From DASUFH01 sp036274645 (GTDB taxonomy: Bacteria > Acidobacteriota > Terriglobia > 20CM-2-55-15), in contig DASUFH010000295.1 in NCBI GenBank assembly GCA_036274645.1, positions 1-13,974 of the forward strand: a DNA stretch of 13,974 nt, read 5' to 3'. This document shows, one piece after another, positions 7,658 through 13,974 of this stretch. Positions within the stretch are counted from its first letter, which is position 1, and each line of letters starts with the position of its first letter. A program made the position numbers and the translations under genes. The notes under the pieces were generated by a model. The model was not told the DNA's origin, did no database searches, and worked only from the letters and a program-made list of their open reading frames with translations.

Positions 7658-9265
7658 ATGACGAAAACGCGTCTGCTGATCAGCCTGCTTCTGTTTCACA
7701 GCGCTCTCGGATTCGCGCAGGATCCGATGGGCTACCGGGTCAGCGGGCGCATTTATCCGGCTGAAAACCAGACTCCTGGAACACCGATCCCCGATATCGG
7801 CGTTGTGCCGCGGCCCGCGCGAGGGAATGTGGCGCGGCTGACCGGAGCGGCCGGCGGCGGAGGGAGTATCGATGTGAGCGCCTTTATCGGCCCCGATGGC
7901 TCCTTCGAATTTCGCAACGTTCCGGCCGGTTCTTATCAGGTGATGGTGAACCCAGCGCCTTCACTTCTACCCGTGAATGTGACGGTCCGCGACCGGGACG
8001 TCAACGTGCAAATCGGCCGGCCGTGGGTACATGTCGCCGGAACGGTCACGGTGGAAGGCGGCGGTCCGATTCCTCCGTTCCTGCTCGACTTTCAGAGCCT
8101 GACCGCGAGCAATGAGCCCGATCCGGGGGGGCAGCGCATGCTGGCCCAGGCGGGGCAAGCCTTCAGTATCGACCTCCCTGCTGGGTTGTATCGCGTGAAC
8201 GTCAACGATTTGCCGGCAGAGTTTCTGATCCGGTCCATCACTCAAGGGACAGCGCGCCTGGACGGGCAACCATTGCGGCTCAATGTCGGGGAGTTCCCGG
8301 AAATCGCGATCACGCTGGAACCCGGAACGCCTTCACCCTGGGTACGCGTCAGCGGCAGGGTCACGGGCGCGGCGGCGGCGGGAGTCCGGACCGTTCTGCT
8401 GCGCGGTCCTGCGCTGATCTCGCCTCTGAGCGCCAGTGTCAGTTCCGAGGGATCCTTCGAATTCCCGAGAACGCCTGCGGGCCGTTATGAGGCCCGGCTC
8501 ATTCCGGCGCTGATCGCTTTTCCGCAAATGCTGGTTGTCGGGAATGTGGACCTGACCGGTGTCACGCTAAAAACTCCCGTGGCCATGGAACTGGCTGGAG
8601 AGTTCGTCCGCATCGAACCTGGCGTGTTTCTGATGGGGTGTCCGCCCGCAACGCCCACGACGCAACGCTGCGATGCGAGTGAACTGCCTGTTCACCGCGT
8701 GGGCATCACGAAGCGTTTCGAGATCGGCAAATTCGAAGTCACACAGGCGCAGTGGGAGGCGGTCATGGGAAACAACCCCAGTTCTTCCAGAGGGCCATCC
8801 AAACCGGTCGACAGCGTGTCGTGGGAAGACGCGCAGGAATTCATTCTGCGCCTCAATGCGCTGGATCCGGACTACCGCTATCGATTGCCCACGGAAGCGG
8901 AATGGGAGTACGCCGCGCGCGCGGGCAGCGCGGCGGCGGATGTGGAGGCCCCGGAATCCGACGCGTACGGATGGTTCAACACGAACGCCGGCGGGGAATC
9001 CCATCCGGTGGGCGAAAAGCGGCCCAACGCGTGGGGGCTTTACGACATGCGCGGCAACGTTCAGGAATGGACTGAAGACTGGTTGGACGAAGCGTATTAC
9101 GCATCCAGCGTGGAGCTCGACCCCACGGGTCCCGCGAGCGGCCAGCAGCATGTTCTGCGGGGAGGCGCCTACACGTTTCACCCCGACGCCTCGCGCCGGA
9201 CTTCCCGCCGGGCCGCGAGCGCAGTGACTGGTTTCCGGCTCTGTCGCGAGCCCATAAGGAAATGA
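7658..9265 (+). CDS. Exported repeat protein with C-terminal FGE/sulfatase-modifying-fold domain lacking the active cysteines
   Basis: The product has 535 residues and begins with a signal peptide (hydrophobic 5-19, likely cut after A20). GGAG lies 8 bases upstream of the ATG. Residues 26-122, 123-228 and 229-310 are three beta-sandwich repeats of the carboxypeptidase-regulatory-like kind in an A-B-A order (YRVSGRI, VHVAGTVTVEGGGP, VRVSGRVTG, each type A with DGSFEF/EGSFEF and PAGxY). Residues 312-533 form an FGE-sulfatase (SUMF1-type) domain: GEFVRIEPGVFLMG, FEVTQAQWEAVMG, PVDSVSWEDAQEF, RLPTEAEWEYAARAG, LYDMRGNVQEW, VLRGGAYTFH. In true formylglycine-generating enzymes the segment after RGG carries two catalytic Cys; aligning on RGG-H puts F507 and S512 there. 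The protein is therefore unlikely to make formylglycine. A binding or structural role outside the cytoplasm is more likely. It is the first gene of a four-gene cluster. Confidence 0.92.
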   Translation: MTKTRLLISLLLFHSALGFAQDPMGYRVSGRIYPAENQTPGTPIPDIGVVPRPARGNVARLTGAAGGGGSIDVSAFIGPDGSFEFRNVPAGSYQVMVNPAPSLLPVNVTVRDRDVNVQIGRPWVHVAGTVTVEGGGPIPPFLLDFQSLTASNEPDPGGQRMLAQAGQAFSIDLPAGLYRVNVNDLPAEFLIRSITQGTARLDGQPLRLNVGEFPEIAITLEPGTPSPWVRVSGRVTGAAAAGVRTVLLRGPALISPLSASVSSEGSFEFPRTPAGRYEARLIPALIAFPQMLVVGNVDLTGVTLKTPVAMELAGEFVRIEPGVFLMGCPPATPTTQRCDASELPVHRVGITKRFEIGKFEVTQAQWEAVMGNNPSSSRGPSKPVDSVSWEDAQEFILRLNALDPDYRYRLPTEAEWEYAARAGSAAADVEAPESDAYGWFNTNAGGESHPVGEKRPNAWGLYDMRGNVQEWTEDWLDEAYYASSVELDPTGPASGQQHVLRGGAYTFHPDASRRTSRRAASAVTGFRLCREPIRK

Positions 9266-9280
9266 CATGAGAGAGACGTC

Positions 9281-10492
9281 ATGACGTGCCGATATTTTCG
9301 CGCTTCACGGATCGGGATGGCGGTTTTCGCGCTGCTGCTGGCCGCGTCCACCCGTACGCTGGGATCCTACGGAATCGGGGGCACTCTGCAAAACGTTCCC
9401 ATCGAGCGGTTGATCCGAAACATGGAGGAGATCGTCGCCAGGGATGCGAAGGACGGCGTCACGCGGCTGAACCTCGCGCGGGCGCACGCCATGGCCTTCG
9501 CGCAGAAATCAGAGCCTGCCGACGAGGTCCGGGTCCTCACCAACGCGCGCGGAACGGCGTTGTTTTTCGAGCCGGGCCAGAAGGCCATACCGTTCAACGT
9601 GCGGCCCGCGCCCGATTCGTCCAGAGCGCAGTTGGCGGCCGGTCACCTGGCCCGGGCGATTGATCTCTACCGCGAAGGTCTCAAGCTGGATCCGACGAAC
9701 GAACTCGCCAGGCTGGGCTTCGCCTGGTGTCTCGATCAGGCTGGTGAGAAGGGCATGGCGATCACGGCCTACCGCCTGATCATTCAGGACGCGTGGGCGC
9801 ACGAAGGCACGATTGGCCCCGCCGGACAACTGGCCCGGGGCCAGTCGACCGCCGTAAACGCCATCAGCTCCGAGGCGGCCAGCTATCTGATTCCCCTTCT
9901 CGATCCGCAGCGTGACGGCGACGAAATCGCCACACTCCAGGAACGCGTTCGTCTGCTCGGAGTCGGTCCGCGATCGGTCAGCCCGATCATCATTCCGCTT
10001 AAGGATCGCCTCGACGTTCGGGATCTCATGGACATGTCGGCCGGCGTCGTGTTCGACGCGGACGGCAGCGGCGTCCGTAAATCCTGGACGTGGATCAAAC
10101 CTTCGGCGGGATGGCTTGTTTACGCCCCGAAAGACGCAGAGCCCGTGGATTCAGCGCTGCGCTTGTTCGGCAACGTGACGTTCTGGATGTTCTGGGATAA
10201 CGGATACCAGGCGCTCGCCACGCTGGACGACGATCACAATGGTGTCTTGAGCGGCGCCGAACTGAATGACCTGGCGGTGTGGCGTGACACGAACACGAAC
10301 GGTGTCGCGGACGCCGGCGAGGTCGAACCGCTTGCCGAGTGGGACATCGTATCCGTCAATTGCCGGTACGAGGATACGCGCGAGCGGCCGGACTATACGG
10401 CGTTTTCGCCGGCGGGTGTGACCTTCAAGGATGGCCACACACGTCCGACCTATGACGTGATCCTCTACGCGCGGAGGGCGGCCACGGAATGA
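9281..10492 (+). CDS. Exported TPR protein with a C-terminal calcium-loop (RTX-associated, EF-hand-like) domain
   Basis: The product has 403 residues. A hydrophobic segment at 12-22 after basic residues looks like a signal peptide. The gene starts 15 bases after the previous stop. Residues 41-77 (IERLIRNMEEIVARD onward) and 115-170 (AIDLYREGLKLDPTNELARL) have tetratricopeptide-like helix pairs, usually a protein-binding scaffold. The C-terminal part, about 255-360, has FDADGSGV (258-265), LFGN (295-298), GYQALATLDDDHNGVLSGAEL (308-328) and WRDTNTNGVADAGEV (334-348). This order matches the FDxDGDG...ELFG...G(F/Y)xAL...D-x-D-x-[DN]-G domain found near the C-termini of RTX-type calcium-binding proteins, so calcium binding is likely. 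The stop overlaps the next start by four bases, which suggests translational coupling. I know of no assigned function for this combination. Confidence 0.87.
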   Translation: MTCRYFRASRIGMAVFALLLAASTRTLGSYGIGGTLQNVPIERLIRNMEEIVARDAKDGVTRLNLARAHAMAFAQKSEPADEVRVLTNARGTALFFEPGQKAIPFNVRPAPDSSRAQLAAGHLARAIDLYREGLKLDPTNELARLGFAWCLDQAGEKGMAITAYRLIIQDAWAHEGTIGPAGQLARGQSTAVNAISSEAASYLIPLLDPQRDGDEIATLQERVRLLGVGPRSVSPIIIPLKDRLDVRDLMDMSAGVVFDADGSGVRKSWTWIKPSAGWLVYAPKDAEPVDSALRLFGNVTFWMFWDNGYQALATLDDDHNGVLSGAELNDLAVWRDTNTNGVADAGEVEPLAEWDIVSVNCRYEDTRERPDYTAFSPAGVTFKDGHTRPTYDVILYARRAATE

Positions 10493-12843
10493 GAGTGTCC
10501 GGCCTCCTCCTGTTGTTTGCCATCACTCTGGCGGCGCAAGGCCCGAGAGGTCAGGGGCCGCAGGCCGGCAGCGTTTCCGGAACGGTGTGGTTGCTGGACG
10601 GCAAGCCGGCCGCGAGTCTGCGCATCATGGCGCTGGAACCCCGCGGAGTGGGCGGCGCGGACCAGGCGTTCATGAGCATTGCGGAAACGGACGAGAACGG
10701 CCGCTATCATCTCGAAAACGTGCCGCCCGGCGCCTATCTCATCACCGCGGGTATGCTCGATGTGCCGACCTACTTTCCGGGCGTGGCCGCGGAATCGGCG
10801 GCCACGCTCGTAACGGTGGCGCCGCGCTCCAACCTGGTTGGAGTCGACTTTCGTCTCATCATCCCATCGGCGCTGCGGTTCAGTGGCAGGATCGTGCGGC
10901 AGGACAACGCGGGCCAGACGATCGCCGCGACCGGTCCGGCGGCGGCTCCGCAACCGATCAACGTGATTCGTCTGAATGCGCCAGGTGTTCCCGTGGCGAC
11001 GGCGCCGGTCAAGCCCGACGGGACCTTCGAATTCACGAATGTCCGGCCGGGCGTCTATCAGGTGAACGTCCAGCCGTCGGCCCGCATGCCGCAACTGAGT
11101 GTGACGCTGTCCGACAAGGACATCACCGGCTATGAATTGATTGTTCCCCTGATGATTGAAGTCACCGGCACGGTGTCCGTTGCCGATGGCGGGCCCGCGC
11201 CGCGCATCCAATTGCAGTTTTCCAATGCCAAAGACCCGGTTTCCGCCGCGGCCCCCGTAGCGTCGAACGCGCAAAGCGGGGTTTCTCTGCAGGCTGGCCC
11301 CCGTTTCTTCGCGCAGGTTCCAGCGGGCGCCAACCGCGTGACCGTGAGTAATCTTCCCCTTGGATTTCTCGTCAAGAAGATCGTGGCCGGCTCCGCAGAC
11401 CTCACCAATAGTCCGTTGACCGTCACACCTGCGGGAACGCCGCCCATCCAGATTGTTCTGGAAGCCGGCAAGCCGGCGCCGTGGGTCCGGATTACCGGAC
11501 GTGTCACGGGACGGGGCGTGCCGAATGTCAGCCGAATCAATTTCAACAGCCAGGCGGTGGCCGGACAGTTGCCGATGATCTTCTACCTGGACGGGTCGTT
11601 TGAGATTCCAAAGGCGCTGCCCGGCGCGTATCAGGTTGGCGGGCCGAACACCGCGCAGTTAAATGTGCCCTCGGGTGTTTCGGAACTGACCGGTCTGGTG
11701 GTCGGTGTCGCTCCTGCAGCGGACCCCAACACAGAGCCACTCGCGCCCAACACGCCATCCTCGACCCTGCGTGTCAGCGGTCGGATTGTCGGCCGCGCGA
11801 AAGCGGCGCCGGCGTCCCGCGTACGCATGAGCGCCCCCGACTACAGCGAGTCGCGAACGGCAACGATCTACATGGATGGCTCCTTTGAGTTTCAGCAGGC
11901 GCCGGCGGGAACGTACCTTCTGGATATCATCCCTCCGGTTCCTGGAGCTCTTCCGGTGACGATCACCGTGGAACGCTCCGGCCTCACCGACGTGGAGATT
12001 CCTTTGCCGGATACCCGCGAAATCGCGGGCCGTCTCACGGTGGAAGGAAACGGCCCGGTTCCTCGAAGCCTTGTATTCTCGTGCGCCGGACAGCGCATCC
12101 CGGTAACGGTTGCGGGCGATGGAACGTTTAGTGTCGTACTGCCCGATGCGGGACGGGTGCTCGTGGACACGGAGTCGTTGCCGGCGAGCTACACGGTCAG
12201 CGCAATGAGATACGGCGAAACGGATCTGCGGTTCAGCCCGATACGTCTCACCGTGGCTGATGAACTTTACGTGGCGCTGAAGGCGCCAGGTGGATTGTCC
12301 ACGATCAGCGGACGCGTTTCCGGCGATCGCGCGCCGCTCGATGAACCGCGTGTCTGGCTGATGGACCCCGGCGGCGAGCGCCGCGCCATCGAAGCCAGAA
12401 TCGCGAGCGACGGCGCGTTCAGTTTTGCAGGAGTGAGCCCGGGCGAGTATCTCGTCGGCATCGCGGCGCCGGGGATTCCGGCAACCGCGACGGCAACCCG
12501 CGTGACCGTCGGCGAGGGACAGAATGTGACAGATCTTGATCTGAAGGCCCCGCGTCTGGCGCGCGGACGCGTCGAGGTGGACGGCGCCGGAGCGGCGCCC
12601 GCTTTCGGTCTCCGCCTCGGCGGAGGGTCGACGGAGGAAACCATTGTCATCACGCCCCAACGCGACGGGTCGTTCACCGCGCTTTTGCCTGTTGGCGAAC
12701 ACCGCGCGAGTCCGGTGGGACTGCGCGGCTATGCGATTCGGTCCGCGCGTTACGGGACGACAGACATGCTGAAAGGTTCGATTTCGATTTCCGCAACGGC
12801 GCCGGCCGATACGTTTGTGATCCAGCTCTCACCATCGCCATAG
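10489..12843 (+). CDS. Exported protein of eight tandem carboxypeptidase-regulatory-like repeats
   Basis: The product has 784 residues: a signal peptide (hydrophobic 5-16, cleavage near A15-A16), then only beta-sandwich repeats to the end. Repeats begin near residues 27, 129, 223, 332, 427, 510, 604 and 691. Type A (27, 129, 332, 427, 604) has xSGRV near its start, then DGSFEF or a variant, then a turn such as PAGTY or PPGAY. Type B (223, 510, 691) starts TGTVSVADGGPAP or AGRLTVEGNGPVP and ends with a longer segment like KKIVAGSADLTNSPL, AMRYGETDLRFSP or ARYGTTDMLKGS. The order is AAB-AAB-AB. There is no enzyme motif, no plug or barrel of a TonB receptor and no membrane anchor, so it is probably periplasmic or extracellular. 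The start ATGA overlaps the upstream stop, with GGAGG (10473-10477) upstream. A binding, adhesion or stalk role is inferred. Confidence 0.9.
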   Translation: MRVSGLLLLFAITLAAQGPRGQGPQAGSVSGTVWLLDGKPAASLRIMALEPRGVGGADQAFMSIAETDENGRYHLENVPPGAYLITAGMLDVPTYFPGVAAESAATLVTVAPRSNLVGVDFRLIIPSALRFSGRIVRQDNAGQTIAATGPAAAPQPINVIRLNAPGVPVATAPVKPDGTFEFTNVRPGVYQVNVQPSARMPQLSVTLSDKDITGYELIVPLMIEVTGTVSVADGGPAPRIQLQFSNAKDPVSAAAPVASNAQSGVSLQAGPRFFAQVPAGANRVTVSNLPLGFLVKKIVAGSADLTNSPLTVTPAGTPPIQIVLEAGKPAPWVRITGRVTGRGVPNVSRINFNSQAVAGQLPMIFYLDGSFEIPKALPGAYQVGGPNTAQLNVPSGVSELTGLVVGVAPAADPNTEPLAPNTPSSTLRVSGRIVGRAKAAPASRVRMSAPDYSESRTATIYMDGSFEFQQAPAGTYLLDIIPPVPGALPVTITVERSGLTDVEIPLPDTREIAGRLTVEGNGPVPRSLVFSCAGQRIPVTVAGDGTFSVVLPDAGRVLVDTESLPASYTVSAMRYGETDLRFSPIRLTVADELYVALKAPGGLSTISGRVSGDRAPLDEPRVWLMDPGGERRAIEARIASDGAFSFAGVSPGEYLVGIAAPGIPATATATRVTVGEGQNVTDLDLKAPRLARGRVEVDGAGAAPAFGLRLGGGSTEETIVITPQRDGSFTALLPVGEHRASPVGLRGYAIRSARYGTTDMLKGSISISATAPADTFVIQLSPSP

Positions 12844-12858
12844 TTTGCCGGTGAGAGC
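12825..12858. other. Stem-loop across the stop codon of the 784-residue gene
   Basis: GCTCTCACC (12825-12833) pairs perfectly with GGTGAGAGC (12850-12858), giving a 9-base-pair stem and a 16-base loop that contains the TAG stop. No run of T follows, so it is not a standard intrinsic terminator. It lies in the 69-base gap before the next gene and could affect mRNA stability or partial read-through between the cistrons. Confidence 0.45.
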
Positions 12859-12912
12859 GTTAAGAACATTTCCGTTGATGCGCGCCTGGCGGGAATTTTC
12901 GGGGAGGAATTC

Positions 12913-13974
12913 ATGCATCGAGCGAAAGCGGTTCTGACGATCGCGGCGTTGACCGCGATGATGCTAAGTCTTCTACTTCTGGCGCCCCGCATTGCTGGGC
13001 AGTCGACTGGAGCGGCGGCTCAGGCGCAATTCGGAGCGGGCAGTGTGAAGATTTCCGGGCAGATCCTGACCACGATCCCTCCGTCTGACCTGATGTTTCC
13101 CGCCCAGGCCCAGCGGGGAGGTGGCGCTGCAAGTAGTGGGAGGGGAGGAACAAACGCCGCGGCTGCCGCGACGCTGTATCTGGTTCAACGGGACGCAGCC
13201 GGCGCGGCGATGGCGACCCAGCAGATGCGAGGCGGGGCGATCCCTACCGGCCCGTTTGAAATTCCGAATGTACGGCCGGGCTTGTACGATCTGTTCGTCA
13301 GCCTTCCCGATGCCAGGGGCTGGGGCCCTTCCGCGAATCCGGGTCAGGCCGTTCAGCCGGTGGGTTTTGGACGCGCCTCCTTTGAGGCCCGGAACGATGT
13401 GACCGGTCTCCAGATTACCGTGCACCAGGGCGTCGATCTGAAAGGCCGCGTCACGGTCGATGGCAGGCAGAGCGGGCCGGGTGGTCTGCAGATTCTCGTG
13501 GAACCGGATGCGCGGGCGATGGCGATACAGCCCTACCAGTTCATCAGCCGGTTTCAGCCTTCCGTCGGAGCCGATGGTTTGTTCGTGTTTCCGGCGCTTC
13601 CGGAGGCGCAGTACCAGGTTCGGGTGGGCATGACGGGGTCATCCAATCTCACGCTTGTGGACATTCTGCTGGATGGAAAGAGCGTGAAGAGCAGCGGCAT
13701 CAATATTGACGCCAAGCCGCCGGGAACGATCGAGATTGCGCTGAAGACCGGCGGGCCGGCGCTGACGGCCATCGCCCCCGGCGCCGTCGCCAGGGGCGGC
13801 GCGCGCTCGGGCGCCGCGAGCCAGGGCAACAGCCAATCGCAGACCGCTGGCTTTGCGTTCCAGGCGGCCCAACCCGGTATTTCGAGCCCCCCGCCTGCCA
13901 CGAGTATTTCGAAGGGCGACGGCGGTCCCGCCACTGCAGCGGTCGTGGAGCGCGCGACCGGGCTGGCGGCAGAC
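12913..13974 (+). CDS. Exported carboxypeptidase-regulatory-like repeat protein, N-terminal part (cut by window edge)
   Basis: The frame is open from the ATG at 12913 to the right edge: 354 residues, no stop. GGGGAGG (12901-12907) lies 5 bases upstream, the strongest ribosome site in the cluster. A signal peptide covers residues 1-29 (hydrophobic 7-24, likely cut after the G of RIAG). Residues 43-173 are a type A repeat (SVKISGQI, then GPFEIPNVRPGLYDL) with a Gly/Ala/Ser-rich insertion at about 65-86. Residues 174-282 are a type B repeat (VDLKGRVTVDGRQSGPGG, then FVFPALPEAQYQVRV and VDILLDGKSVKSSGINI). Residues 283-345 are a low-complexity Ala/Gly/Ser/Gln linker. It is homologous in design to the two repeat proteins upstream and probably ends the same transcript or continues it. 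What follows residue 354 cannot be seen, so a further domain may exist. Confidence 0.85.
   Translation, partial: MHRAKAVLTIAALTAMMLSLLLLAPRIAGQSTGAAAQAQFGAGSVKISGQILTTIPPSDLMFPAQAQRGGGAASSGRGGTNAAAAATLYLVQRDAAGAAMATQQMRGGAIPTGPFEIPNVRPGLYDLFVSLPDARGWGPSANPGQAVQPVGFGRASFEARNDVTGLQITVHQGVDLKGRVTVDGRQSGPGGLQILVEPDARAMAIQPYQFISRFQPSVGADGLFVFPALPEAQYQVRVGMTGSSNLTLVDILLDGKSVKSSGINIDAKPPGTIEIALKTGGPALTAIAPGAVARGGARSGAASQGNSQSQTAGFAFQAAQPGISSPPPATSISKGDGGPATAAVVERATGLAAD

Noticed and set aside
7476..7661. Small plus-strand frame of 61 codons between the DUF4175-like and FGE-fusion genes
   Set aside because: It starts with a GTG overlapping the previous stop and overlaps the next start, has no motif or hydrophobic segment, and sits over likely regulatory DNA.
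11659..12702. Minus-strand open frame of 347 codons opposite the eight-repeat gene
   Set aside because: The plus-strand repeats are regular through this part; the antisense product is Arg-rich without motifs.
10489..12843. TonB-dependent receptor (Oar-like), which often starts with a carboxypeptidase-regulatory-like domain
   Set aside because: No plug domain, TonB box or beta-barrel follows; the protein is repeats to its last residue.

Overview
The window is GC-rich and reads as a bacterial chromosome segment. I infer Acidobacteriota, probably the Bryobacterales/Solibacter side. The reasons are the tandem carboxypeptidase-regulatory-like secreted proteins, the Bat/DUF4175-type VWA proteins and the style of the pyrophosphate-type phosphofructokinase. 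No rRNA, tRNA, CRISPR array, intact insertion sequence or phage gene is visible.

Layout. (1) 1-1252, minus strand: the N-terminal 417 residues of a surface protein that runs off the left edge. It has a LEPR-XLL-like N-terminus, a zinc metalloprotease motif (HELGHFLGLTH) and then beta-rich Ser/Thr/Gly repeats. (2) 1253-1610: a gene-free divergent region with a possible minus-strand promoter and a small palindromic element. (3) 1611-2909, plus: a phosphofructokinase with the residues typical of pyrophosphate-dependent enzymes. (4) 2977-5556, minus: a membrane-anchored protein with two VWA domains around a GATase-like domain that has no nucleophile. Divergent from it, at 5713-7479 plus, is a membrane protein with a helical, then Gly/Gln/Ser-rich, region resembling the DUF4175 family. 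These two look like part of a Bat-type membrane module. (5) 7658 to the right edge, plus: four tightly packed genes that all encode predicted exported proteins. They are a repeat protein fused to an FGE/sulfatase-modifying-fold domain, a TPR plus calcium-loop protein, a 784-residue protein made only of beta-sandwich repeats, and the first 354 residues of a third repeat protein.

How they fit together. Gaps in the last block are 15 bp, a 4-bp overlap and 69 bp, so one transcript is likely. Three of the four proteins are built from the same two repeat types. Type A is xSGRVxG followed by DGSFEF and PAGxY. Type B starts xxGTVxVxGxGP and ends with a conserved 'residual' segment before the next repeat. 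The FGE-like domain lacks both catalytic cysteines, so it is probably a binding or structural domain. This secreted operon is the least described part of the window and the best candidate for a novel cell-surface or extracellular system. Its function cannot be read from the sequence alone.
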